Program-made: the position numbers and the translations under genes
Source: Bradyrhizobium diazoefficiens
Lineage (GTDB): Bacteria; Pseudomonadota; Alphaproteobacteria; Rhizobiales; Xanthobacteraceae
Assembly (NCBI RefSeq): GCF_016599855.1
Contig: NZ_CP067041.1
Location: 3,410,001 to 3,474,000, forward strand
DNA: 64,000 nucleotides
Direction of reading: 5' to 3'
Part shown: positions 44,712-53,431 of the stretch, one piece after another
Layout of the letters: every line of letters begins with the position of its first letter
Position numbering within the stretch: the stretch's first letter is position 1
The notes under the pieces: model-generated
What the model was told of the DNA's origin: nothing
The model's input: only the letters and a program-made list of their open reading frames with translations
Databases searched by the model: none

Positions 44712-46160
44712 CTACCCCTCTCCACGGCGGAATCTTGCTGGTGTGGCATTTTTCTCTGCCGGTGCGTTCGTTTCGCCCCGGCGAGAGCCACGGGCAGCGA
44801 TTTCGGCCACCAGGGTCGTCAGGCTGTTGACCGCGTTCAGCGTCAGTCCAGCCTCACCGGCGGTATCGCCGCCACGGGCCGATTCGGGCAGCACGGCGCG
44901 CTTGAAGCCGAGCTTGACCGCTTCCTTGAGCCGCGCCGGGGTCTGCGCCACCGGGCGAATGACGCCGGAGAGCGAAATCTCGCCGAAATAGACCGCATCG
45001 GTGGGTAACTGCGCGTTAACCAGGGAGGAAACCAGCGCGGCCGCGGCGGCCATATCGGCGGCCGGCTCGTGGATGCGCAGGCCGCCCGCGACGTTCAGAT
45101 AGACGTCGTGGCCGGAGAGCTTGACCCCGCAATGGGCTTCCAGCACCGCCAGCACCATCGAGAGCCGGCTCTGATCCCAGCCGACCACGGCGCGGCGCGG
45201 GGTGCCGAGCGAGGTCGGGGCCACCAGCGCCTGCAATTCGACCAGAACGGGCCGCGTGCCCTCGATGCCCGCGAAGACTGCCGTGCCTGGCGTGCCGAGA
45301 TCGCGCTCGGACAGGAATAGCTCGGACGGGTTGGTGACCTCGCGCAGACCAAGGCCCGTCATCTCGAACACGCCGATCTCGTCGGTCGGGCCGAAGCGGT
45401 TCTTGACGGCGCGCAGGATGCGGAATTGCTGGGAGCCTTCGCCCTCGAACGACATCACGGCATCGACCATGTGCTCGACCACGCGGGGGCCGGCGATCTG
45501 GCCGTCCTTGGTGACGTGGCCGACCAGGATGATAGCTGCACCCGTCTTCTTGGCAAAACGAATGAGCGTCTGCGCCGAGGCGCGCACCTGCGTGACCGTG
45601 CCCGGCGCGGATTCCACCGTGTCCGTCCACATGGTCTGGATCGAGTCGATCACGATCAGCCGCGGGACGGCGCCTTCGGACAATGTCGAGACGATGTCTT
45701 CCACCGACGTCTCAGCCGCGAGCTGCACGGGAGCATCCGACAGCCCGAGCCGCTCGGCGCGCAGCCGCACCTGGGCGATGGCTTCTTCGCCGGAGATATA
45801 GACGATGCGGTGGCCGGCGCGCGCCATCAGGCTGGTCGCCTGCGTCAGCAGTGTCGACTTGCCGATGCCGGGATCGCCGCCGACCAGCAGCACCGAGCCG
45901 CGGACGAAGCCGCCGCCGGTAACGCGATCGAGCTCGGTCATGCCGGACGAGAGGCGCGGGGCGTCCTGGGTTTTGCCGGACAGACTCTCCAGCGCAAACG
46001 TCCGCCCCTTGCGCTTGGAGCGGATCGAGACCGGCACGCTGCCGGTCGTGTCCTCCTCGGCGAGCGTATTCCACTCGCCGCAGGACTCGCACTTGCCCTG
46101 CCAGCGGTTATACGCCGCGCCGCAGTTCTGGCAGACGAAGGAAAGCGTGGATTTGGCCAT
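44712..46160 (-). CDS. radA: DNA repair protein RadA
   Basis: This 482-residue RecA-like protein works in recombination branch migration. It has an N-terminal zinc finger (FVCQNCGAAYNRWQGKCESC), Walker A GGDPGIGKSTLL, the RadA-specific KNRFG in VKNRFGPTDEIGVFEM, and a C-terminal Lon-protease-like domain with LSGHDVYLNVAGGLRI. The ATG at 46160 gives the normal N-terminus. The gap before cvpA is 168 bases, with no other gene seen. Confidence 0.95.
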   Translation of the reverse strand: MAKSTLSFVCQNCGAAYNRWQGKCESCGEWNTLAEEDTTGSVPVSIRSKRKGRTFALESLSGKTQDAPRLSSGMTELDRVTGGGFVRGSVLLVGGDPGIGKSTLLTQATSLMARAGHRIVYISGEEAIAQVRLRAERLGLSDAPVQLAAETSVEDIVSTLSEGAVPRLIVIDSIQTMWTDTVESAPGTVTQVRASAQTLIRFAKKTGAAIILVGHVTKDGQIAGPRVVEHMVDAVMSFEGEGSQQFRILRAVKNRFGPTDEIGVFEMTGLGLREVTNPSELFLSERDLGTPGTAVFAGIEGTRPVLVELQALVAPTSLGTPRRAVVGWDQSRLSMVLAVLEAHCGVKLSGHDVYLNVAGGLRIHEPAADMAAAAALVSSLVNAQLPTDAVYFGEISLSGVIRPVAQTPARLKEAVKLGFKRAVLPESARGGDTAGEAGLTLNAVNSLTTLVAEIAARGSRRGETNAPAEKNATPARFRRGEG

Positions 46161-46455
46161 GGGGACAGCGAGTCGAGGAGATCGACTGTGCTCATAGCAC
46201 GGAATGGAGAGCCCGCGAGGGCCCGCGCTTGGGAACGCCGCTTCCGAACCTGCGTTCAATATTGGAATCTGGAGCGTCTCATGGAACATGCAATTTTCGC
46301 AGCGGCGTTGCGTCGATCGCCGCGCCCGGCTTTGGCATGTCCACGCCTGCGGCGGCCCAAGACCGTCACTTCTCTTGAGGCCGAATTTGGGCCTATCCCG
46401 GCAATTGATCGGCGGTCGCCGTCGCCGCGCGCCCGGCCGCGGATTCGAGGTGGAC

Positions 46456-47430
46456 ATGGCCGATGATCAGTGCCTGACGGCCATGGTCTTCGCCGGCGGT
46501 CTCGGGCTTGGCGCCTACCATGCCGGTGCGTTCGAGGCCTTCACGTCTGCCGGCGGTGAGGTGGGCTGGGTTGCCGGTTCATCGGCGGGCGCAATCACGG
46601 GCGCGCTGATCGCAGGGAGTGCGGCGGTCGATCGCGTCGCGAATTTGCGGCGGTACTGGCACGGGCCAAGCGGCTCGATTGCGGCACAGACCGGCAATCG
46701 TCATCTGTTCGCCTGGCTGAGCTCGATCAACACGCGGCTGTTGGGTCACGCCGGCTTCTTTCACCCCCGGCTGCCGATTCCAGCATCTCATTTCGGCGGA
46801 CTCTACGATCTCGGCCCGACGCGGGAGCGCCTGCGACACCTGATCGATTTCGAACGCCTGAACGCCGGCCAGCCCCGTATCACCATTTGCGCGACGGACG
46901 TCGAAAGCGGGGATGCCGTCTTGTTCGATTCTCAGTCTGAGCGAATCGAGATCGATCACATCCTGGCCAGCTGCGGTTTCCTGCCCGAGTTTGCTCCCGT
47001 GCAGGTCGCCGGCAGATGGCTCGCCGATGGCGGGTTCTCGCTCAATGCGCCGTTTGATCCCGTGCTCGAGGTTTCGAATCCGCTGCGGCTCTATGTCATT
47101 GACCTCTATGCCCGGGACGGCAAAGTCCCTGACGGGATCGAGGCCGCGGCCGAGCGCAAGAGCGATCTGACGTTCGGCAACCAGACCTTTCAGCGGCTTC
47201 GCCACGCCCTCGAAGCGCGCCGGCTCCGCGCCGAACTCCAGGCTCTGACTTGTAACGACACGGTCTATCTCCTGAGCTATCGGCCCGGCGCCGAGGAGGC
47301 CGGGCCGGAGAAATCCTTCGACCTGTCGGACGTCGCGATGGCACAGAGATGGCGAGCGGGTTTTCTGGACATGCAACATACCGCATGGCTCGCTCCCGGC
47401 CAGAACGAGGTCTGCAGCGTGCGCCGCTGA
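46456..47430 (+). CDS. Patatin-like phospholipase family protein
   Basis: This 324-residue lipid acyl hydrolase has the patatin features: oxyanion loop GGLGLGAYHAGAFEAF, nucleophile GSSAG in VAGSSAGAITGALI (about residue 41) and the Asp of LADGGFSLNAPF. It is likely cytoplasmic, since no signal peptide is seen. An alternative much longer start gives a low-complexity basic tail and was not used. It diverges from radA, and the upstream 295 bases hold no supported gene. Confidence 0.88.
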   Translation: MADDQCLTAMVFAGGLGLGAYHAGAFEAFTSAGGEVGWVAGSSAGAITGALIAGSAAVDRVANLRRYWHGPSGSIAAQTGNRHLFAWLSSINTRLLGHAGFFHPRLPIPASHFGGLYDLGPTRERLRHLIDFERLNAGQPRITICATDVESGDAVLFDSQSERIEIDHILASCGFLPEFAPVQVAGRWLADGGFSLNAPFDPVLEVSNPLRLYVIDLYARDGKVPDGIEAAAERKSDLTFGNQTFQRLRHALEARRLRAELQALTCNDTVYLLSYRPGAEEAGPEKSFDLSDVAMAQRWRAGFLDMQHTAWLAPGQNEVCSVRR

Positions 47431-47686
47431 TGGCGATCTCCTGCATTGGCCTGGGCCCTATACCCACGCCCAAACAATCGGGCGCGATTTTGATATTGGT
47501 TATTATGGGCGCGCGGCCCGGACCGGCCGAGTTGGAAAGCGGCATGTGTCGGACCTGAGGAATGACGTCGCTGTGCAGCTCGACGTCTTTGCCGAAATGT
47601 TCCGGGCCGCCTCGTAGGCCACACCGATGATATTCACGCCGCGCGAAAGGTTCGTCATGAGCGCTTTCTGGACCGGTTCTCAAAAA

Positions 47687-49093
47687 CTATATTCCGACCG
47701 GAACCGTCGCTGTCGTATCCCTGGCCGCCATGGCTGCAGGCTTCGGCGACGCCCATCCGCCTTGAGCCCGACCAAATTCGTCTGGCAGGTCGGGCGGCTG
47801 GCTCGGCTGGCCCGTCCGCAAACCGGAAATCGCTGACGAGGTTCTGGCCGCCGGTCCATCCGAATTCGCGTGGCCCTCGGCGAAACCACCCCAGGCACGC
47901 CAGCCGACGGCGCCCCAGCCTTCTTGCTCGACGCGCGCACTCATAGGCACTACGATGGTCAGCTGCTGAGTCCGTTTGATTTTGATCAAGTTCAGTAGCG
48001 TCGCCGCCACGATCATCATGAGGACGCCAGCAGCGCTGAGCGCGATCTGCATCGCCAGCCCTTCCGAGACATTGAGCAGCGCCAGGACGCTGGCGAGCGT
48101 AAGCAGAACGCCGAGGCAGTAGATCGGCAACGAGTTCTTGCCACAGAGAATCGCACCGCGCATCACTATCGCCGTCAGCCCTCGCCGATTGGGAGGCACG
48201 AACCATACCGCCAAAACTGCAAGGGCCAAAAAATGCAGCAGCCGGGATGGGTCGAGATTTGATTTATCCATGGGATAAAACAGTTTCAGCAGCGCCTGTG
48301 GGACCATCCCGTCCAATAGTTTCACCCTCCAGCTCAATGCGATGATCAGGCTGAAGACCAGATAGAGAGCGGCAGACGCAAGCACCGTGCGTGACGTCAC
48401 CCATGGCCGCGCTCTCTCGCCTTCGATCGTCCACCACGCGCCAAGAACAACAAGCAGTTGCCAGGCCAGGGGATTGAAGGCCCAGTGGCCGCTCGGCCAC
48501 GCCGGTATCGTCCAGCCGAATACATGCACCAGGGCATAAAGCGCCAGCGAGGCGCCGAGCATCACGTTCGGTACTCGCAGCAGCAGCCACAGCAGCGGCG
48601 CGAACAAGAGATGAAGAAGCACGAAGATCGGCAACACGTCGGTATTTACCGGGCAGTATTGCAGGATTGCCGCGTGCACGAGCGTCGCGCCTGGCTGGTC
48701 CAACAGAATCCGCGTATTGCTCTCGTCAGCAAGACGGTCCCCGCCTGCGAGGTAAACCAAGATCGCACAGGAGAGCGTGAGCAGCAGAAACGCGGCATAA
48801 ATATCCCGACTTCGCCGCAGCGTCCGCCTGATCAGGCCGGTCCAGCCCTCGCAGCGCCATACCTTGCCGTAGGCCAGTGCGCAGGTCACACCCGAGATGA
48901 ACATGAATACTTCCGCGGCATCGCTGAAGCCGTAGTTCCGCAGCGTCAGCCAACTTCCGATGTTGTTGGGAACATGGTCGAGAAAGATGCACCAGAGCGC
49001 GATACCGCGGCAGGCATCAATTCGCAGATCGCGACCAGAATCTTTCAGACTCGGCAGCGCGCTTGGCTTCGGGGTGGCTGGTCGATCATGCAT
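47687..49093 (-). CDS. OpgC-like membrane acyltransferase
   Basis: This 468-residue protein has about ten TM segments and the OpgC opening LRIDACRGIALWCIFLDHVP followed by GFSDAAEVFMFISGVTCAL. OpgC succinylates osmoregulated periplasmic glucans, but related proteins act on other glycans. The hydrophobic part ends near LLNLIKIKRTQQL; a hydrophilic tail of about 85 residues, unlike any family domain, follows. The start at 49093 was chosen as the first ATG before the fold; longer starts exist. Confidence 0.82.
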   Translation of the reverse strand: MHDRPATPKPSALPSLKDSGRDLRIDACRGIALWCIFLDHVPNNIGSWLTLRNYGFSDAAEVFMFISGVTCALAYGKVWRCEGWTGLIRRTLRRSRDIYAAFLLLTLSCAILVYLAGGDRLADESNTRILLDQPGATLVHAAILQYCPVNTDVLPIFVLLHLLFAPLLWLLLRVPNVMLGASLALYALVHVFGWTIPAWPSGHWAFNPLAWQLLVVLGAWWTIEGERARPWVTSRTVLASAALYLVFSLIIALSWRVKLLDGMVPQALLKLFYPMDKSNLDPSRLLHFLALAVLAVWFVPPNRRGLTAIVMRGAILCGKNSLPIYCLGVLLTLASVLALLNVSEGLAMQIALSAAGVLMMIVAATLLNLIKIKRTQQLTIVVPMSARVEQEGWGAVGWRAWGGFAEGHANSDGPAARTSSAISGLRTGQPSQPPDLPDEFGRAQGGWASPKPAAMAARDTTATVPVGI

Positions 49094-49161
49094 CGGGATG
49101 CCCGTCCGGCGTGCGAGCCGTCTCCAAGAGGAACGATCAAGAGGGACAAAAGCCGAGCTCT

Positions 49162-49290
49162 CTACGGTGATGAAAAGCACGCGACAACCGCGAGAGCACA
49201 ATCGGCGCTGAAATTCGGTGCAAGCGTGATGAGAAGTCCGCCAGCGATAGCAGCGCCGATAATAGCAGCAGCAATTTTGGGCATCATCAT
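49162..49290 (-). CDS. Small secreted or membrane protein, 42 residues
   Basis: The frame MMMPKIAAAIIGAAIAGGLL continues with ITLAPNFSADCALAVVACFS and ends SSP. It has a basic start, one hydrophobic segment and two Cys, and could be a cleaved or membrane-anchored small protein. A GAGGGG ribosome site sits 8 bases before the ATG cluster. It is 68 bases upstream of the OpgC-like gene on the same strand, so they may share a transcript. Confidence 0.5.
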   Translation of the reverse strand: MMMPKIAAAIIGAAIAGGLLITLAPNFSADCALAVVACFSSP

Positions 49291-49375
49291 TTGTGCAATC
49301 CCCTCTGAACCAGTTGGGAAAGCCACTGCCGAGAAAAACATCCGACCACACTGCGAATCATAACGGCCCCGCAGT

Positions 49376-49561
49376 CTAGAGTTGATTCACGCCGAACCCC
49401 GCCATGACCGCAATTGCGATGACGATCGTAAGGTGGCGCTTGGCAGAAGCTCTTGGCGGTGAGGCGGTGTGTAGAGGAGCATCGTTCAACCCGCACAGCT
49501 TGTAAATCAGCCCGAGGTCCACATTGAGAGATCCCTTGGTCCTATGATCAAGGTATCGCAC
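49376..49561 (-). CDS. Possible small membrane protein, 61 residues
   Basis: A GTG-started frame encodes RYLDHRTKGSLNVDLGLIYK, then ASAKRHLTIVIAIAVMAGFG near the end, which is one TM segment. It has a weak ribosome site. Nothing homologous is recognised, so the gene is tentative. It would be upstream of the 42-residue gene on the same strand. Confidence 0.3.
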   Translation of the reverse strand: MRYLDHRTKGSLNVDLGLIYKLCGLNDAPLHTASPPRASAKRHLTIVIAIAVMAGFGVNQL

Positions 49562-49865
49562 AGCTCTCGATTTCCATCTGACGTCGCTCAGGCCACATCA
49601 TAGGCATGTCACCATTGCGCACAGGCCAAGGGAGGCCGCCTCGCGCGGGCCCTTGAGGTCCACGCCCGCTTTTGTCGCTGTTGTATTGCGTGACACAACG
49701 CCCTTTGGCTCCCTTGAGTGCCTGACGGAACCGCTGGTCGGGTCAGGGATAGCGGATGGGCGGTTCGGGAAGCCGATCCTCGGCCACCTTCGTGTCGCCA
49801 AAGACCCGAAGATGGGTGTATGATTTCCAAATTGGATCTCCGTGCAGGATGACGGAGAGCTTTTT
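49562..49865. other. Intergenic region before the LuxR-type regulator
   Basis: About 300 bases contain no supported gene. They probably hold promoters for the regulator and for the small genes on the other strand. No clear repeat or riboswitch-like structure was recognised. Confidence 0.4.
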
Positions 49866-50528
49866 ATGAAGGTCCTGGTTGTCGACGATCACGCATTGAT
49901 TCGCGAGGCCTTGCACTCTGTTCTGAAGCAACTGAACCGAGAAGCAGTCATTTTTGAAGCTTCGAACAGCCAGAAGGCAATGCGCATCGTCGAGGAACAT
50001 CCGGACATCAGCTTCATTCTGCTTGATATCAATTTACCCGATCGAGATGGCTTTTCTGTTCTCCGCGAACTGCGTGAGCGCTATGCGACCATTGCTATCG
50101 TCATTCTCTCGTCATCGGATGATCAAGACACAGTCAAGCGCGCTTTCAAACTTGGCGCTCTGGGTTTCATCCCGAAAACGACCGAACGCGAGGTTATACT
50201 CAACGCTATCAAGTTGGTGTTCTCTGGCGGCGTTTACATTCCCTCACAAATGCTGGAGGAAACGAGGAGTCCCCGGCTTGTAGATGATCCAGGGGGGCGC
50301 GACTCTTTCAAGGGCATCGGGTTGACCGATCGGCAGATCGAGGTGCTTGCGCTCCTGATGAAGGGAAGAAGCAACAAGGTCATTGCCAGGACACTCAATA
50401 TGGCCGTACCGACGGTGAAGAACCACATCACGGCCGTTCTCAAGACGCTCGGTGTAGCGAGTCGTACCGAGGCGATCATAAAGGTAGGAAAAATGGGCTG
50501 GGAGTTGCCGCCAAAATCTGAATCGTAA
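49866..50528 (+). CDS. LuxR/NarL-type response regulator
   Basis: This 220-residue regulator has a receiver domain (MKVLVVDDHALIREALHSVL; phospho-acceptor Asp54 in LLDINLPDRDG; Lys in GFIPKTTE) and a LuxR helix-turn-helix (GLTDRQIEVLALLMKGRSNK, then LNMAVPTVKNHITAVLKTLG). It probably receives phosphate from a histidine kinase and regulates transcription as a dimer. The ATG at 49866 has GGAG upstream. The likely partner is the hybrid kinase that converges on it. Confidence 0.92.
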   Translation: MKVLVVDDHALIREALHSVLKQLNREAVIFEASNSQKAMRIVEEHPDISFILLDINLPDRDGFSVLRELRERYATIAIVILSSSDDQDTVKRAFKLGALGFIPKTTEREVILNAIKLVFSGGVYIPSQMLEETRSPRLVDDPGGRDSFKGIGLTDRQIEVLALLMKGRSNKVIARTLNMAVPTVKNHITAVLKTLGVASRTEAIIKVGKMGWELPPKSES

Positions 50529-50547
50529 AATTGCCCCGGCGTCGCTC

Positions 50548-52644
50548 CTATCCTCCATGATCCCTGAAGACTTCGTGCATGACGGCGCGGAGCCGCATTG
50601 GATCAACAGGCTTGTGCAGCAAAATGTATCCTCTCTCGTTAGCGTCACGTAATGGTTCAGCTGCCGTATCGCCGCTGATCAGAATAGCTGGGATTGAGGA
50701 ACCGAACGCCGCATTGATTTGTTCAATTGCGCGGATTCCGATCTTTCCGTTCGCAAGATGATAATCCGAGATTATAAGATCGGGGCGTTCTTGGCGCTGA
50801 GCAACTCGCATAAGCGCAGCTTCGTCGGATCCGGCGGTAAGGACGGAGTATCCCCAATTGCCGAGCAATCCGCCCGTTCCCTCCTTCACCATTGGAGCGT
50901 CAGCAACAACAAGAATGCGCTTCCCTTCAGCCGGGAAAGCTCCGGGGTACGGGGAGTCAACGGGCGCGGTGGACGTGACACATTCATCGACGATCGGAAG
51001 CTCGATCGCGAAGCGCGAACCTCGGCCCACACGCGAAGCTAAGTCGATTCGATGATCGAGAAGCAGGCGAAGCCCGTCAACAATGGCAAGGCCAAGCCCC
51101 AGGCCGCCGGACCGGTTCCGCTCTTGGCCGGGAACTTGAAAGAACTCGCCAAAGATATTCTGCTTCTGATCCTCAGGAATGCCGGGGCCGGTATCCCACA
51201 CTTCGATGCGCAACGTTTCGCCGCGCCGACGGCATCCGACGATGATCCCGCCCCGCAACGTATAGCGGACGGCATTGGATACCAGATTGAGCAGTATGCG
51301 TTCGAGCAGCATGGGGTCACTCCGCACCCAGGCGTTACTTCGCCTGATGCGTAGCTGTAGGCCTTTTTCTCGCGTTGCCTGATTAAAGGTCCTCTCAATT
51401 TTTTGCAGCAGGTGCGCGATTGGAAATTCGGTAATTTTTGGAGTAAGCATCCCGGCATCGAGCCTGGAGATATCCAGGAGCGAGTTGAACATTTCATCCA
51501 GTTCTTTGCGCGCTGCATCGACCCGTTCGATCGTCTTTGTCCTTTCCCTCGAACTGAGCGGCGTGCGCAGTTGGGCAACGAACAAGCCCAGTGCATGTAA
51601 TGGTTGCCGCAGATCATGGCTTGCCATGGCAAGAAAGCGCGATTTTGCGGCGTTGGCGAGCTCCAGTTCTTGCGTGCGCTCTGCGACCTTGCGCTCGAGT
51701 TCGATCTGTGCGCGGCGCAGACTTTCCTCCGCTTTCTTGCGTACCTCCACGTCGGCGCTGAGCAACAAGCTTGGTACGGCAATACTGATCAAGAACATCA
51801 GTACCAGCAGGAACGAAGAATTGAGATCTCCGCTCGTGAAGGGGCCGCCGCCCATGAGCGTCCCCCAAATCGTGGTGCCCGCAAGCACCAGCGCGACCGT
51901 TGCGGTGTCGCGCGGACCGCGGCGCAATGCCGCCCATAACATTGGCAAGATCGCAAGAAAACCCAGCGGGTCTCGGCCTGGCGTTTGCTCGATCAGGGGG
52001 CTGAAAGCAATGAGGCCAACTACCGCCGCTGTCGCGAGCACGCCCACTGTCTCCAAAAACTCGTTTCGGCTGAAAGCATGGTGGTGGCCTGCTGCCCAAA
52101 GCACAATAGCCGGGGCAATCACCAGCGCGCCGGTCGCATCTCCCAGCCACCATGTGATCCAGGCGTCAGCGAAATTCTCGGGTTCGATGTACCCGACCGT
52201 TGCCAGGCTGGTTAGTCCAATGCTTGCGCTGATCGGTGACGCGATCGCGACGCAAATCAGAGCAAACTTTGCGACAGAATTTGGCGTCGAGAATGTGTTA
52301 CAACCGCCCGACCATCGATTGATGAGGTAAGCGCCAACAACAGCTTCGAGAGAGTTGCCGGTTGCAATAGCAATTGAGGTGGCAACCGAGCCGGCCGTCG
52401 TGGCATTGGCGACCATCGCCGCTGTAAAAATTGCGGGCCAAATCCGGTATCCCTGCAACAGCACTGCCGCCAGCGCGACACCCGTCGGCGGCCAAATTGG
52501 CGTTGCGCTCGGATGAATAGAGGCGAGGGCAAGGCCGCCTTTTGCGAGGGCGAAATAGATCGCTCCAATTGCGACCAGACCCCCGGCATAGCTAATGCTT
52601 CGGCGGGAACTTACCTCCGGAATCAAAAATCGTGGAATGGACAT
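50548..52644 (-). CDS. MASE1 hybrid sensor histidine kinase
   Basis: This 698-residue membrane kinase has an N-terminal MASE1 sensor (about eight TM segments up to residue 290; ASIHPSATPIWPPTGVALAA), a coiled coil, the H-box FLAMASHDLRQPLHALGLF, N-box LLNLVSNAVRYT, G-boxes DTGPGIPEDQ and GGLGLGLAIV, and a C-terminal receiver domain with Asp in IISDYHLANG and LHKPV. The receiver lacks one Asp of the usual acidic pair (ILVVADAPMV), so its phosphorylation may be unusual. The gene converges on the LuxR regulator, with 19 bases between the ends. Confidence 0.9.
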   Translation of the reverse strand: MSIPRFLIPEVSSRRSISYAGGLVAIGAIYFALAKGGLALASIHPSATPIWPPTGVALAAVLLQGYRIWPAIFTAAMVANATTAGSVATSIAIATGNSLEAVVGAYLINRWSGGCNTFSTPNSVAKFALICVAIASPISASIGLTSLATVGYIEPENFADAWITWWLGDATGALVIAPAIVLWAAGHHHAFSRNEFLETVGVLATAAVVGLIAFSPLIEQTPGRDPLGFLAILPMLWAALRRGPRDTATVALVLAGTTIWGTLMGGGPFTSGDLNSSFLLVLMFLISIAVPSLLLSADVEVRKKAEESLRRAQIELERKVAERTQELELANAAKSRFLAMASHDLRQPLHALGLFVAQLRTPLSSRERTKTIERVDAARKELDEMFNSLLDISRLDAGMLTPKITEFPIAHLLQKIERTFNQATREKGLQLRIRRSNAWVRSDPMLLERILLNLVSNAVRYTLRGGIIVGCRRRGETLRIEVWDTGPGIPEDQKQNIFGEFFQVPGQERNRSGGLGLGLAIVDGLRLLLDHRIDLASRVGRGSRFAIELPIVDECVTSTAPVDSPYPGAFPAEGKRILVVADAPMVKEGTGGLLGNWGYSVLTAGSDEAALMRVAQRQERPDLIISDYHLANGKIGIRAIEQINAAFGSSIPAILISGDTAAEPLRDANERGYILLHKPVDPMRLRAVMHEVFRDHGG

Positions 52645-53227
52645 CGTCAACACTTTGACTTGGCAATAAGGTCGTCCACCATGGCTGACTTTTTGCGTGG
52701 CCGCTGAAGCCTACGTCACCAAAAAAGCCTCGCGAACAAACGAGTGTTTGCGATCGGACGCGTGCCGCGCCGGAACTTCGATGATCGGTAGTGAACCGCA
52801 CGCGCAGCACGGCGATTACCTCGGAGCGCGCTGAAAGATGTCAGGGTGGGGCTGACTAATAGGTTGAGGACCGCGCCAGCTCCGTTCTAAAAATTCCTCA
52901 AGTCAGACAAGAGACGACCTGATCGAAAACAAAGGATGAGCCGATGAACGGCAAACTCAATTCACGACTTTGTAAGCGTAAGTACAGTTAGCACAACCAC
53001 TGCACCCTGACTATCAACGATACAAGCTCCGCGCTTCGGCACACACCACCGTCGATCTTATCGAGTTAGCTTTCATTCACGCCCCTCTGTCATTTGACGT
53101 CGCAAATCGTGTCAGTTCGCACGAAAGGAGGGGCAGGAAAATCGACTTGTGACTCCGGTCGCGACAGCGACGCGGCAACTATGACGTCCGCTGCTACGAC
53201 GAGAGCCAGGCGAGACATTTAGCCGCA
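52645..53227. other. Gene-poor region with degenerate DNA
   Basis: About 580 bases lack any supported gene. They start with the promoter region of the kinase gene and end at the remnant of an IS5-type transposase. Base composition looks lower in GC than the flanks. No clear inverted repeat or other gene is seen. Confidence 0.45.
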
Positions 53228-53431
53228 ATTGTGCGCCTTATCGGAGCCGATCCGATCTGCTTCAGCCCGCACCTTTATCGCGCTCGCAATGAGGTCGAAC
53301 GGTTCTTCAACAGGATCAAACAATGTCGTCGTGTGGCGACGCGCTGCGGCAGGCTTGCGGGAAACTGCCATGCCTTCATCCAATTCGCATCTATCCGGCT
53401 ATGGCTGGCCGCGTATGAGTCCATGTCCTAG
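53228..53431 (+). pseudogene. IS5-family transposase, C-terminal remnant
   Basis: The frame shows ADPICFSPHLYRARNEVERF, FNRIKQCRRVATRCGRLAGN and FIQFASIRLWLAAYES before a stop. This is the usual C-terminus of IS5-type transposases, with the catalytic Glu in the NEVERFFN motif. The N-terminal two thirds, including the other DDE residues, and the inverted repeats are missing. It is a relic, and its stop overlaps the end of the SIR2 gene by four bases. Confidence 0.75.

Noticed and set aside
46204..46455. Longer N-terminus for the patatin-like protein
   Set aside because: The added residues are Arg/Cys-rich and unlike the family; the patatin fold begins at 46456.
49562..49865. Possible tRNA or riboswitch before the LuxR gene
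   Set aside because: No cloverleaf or known riboswitch motif could be found by eye.
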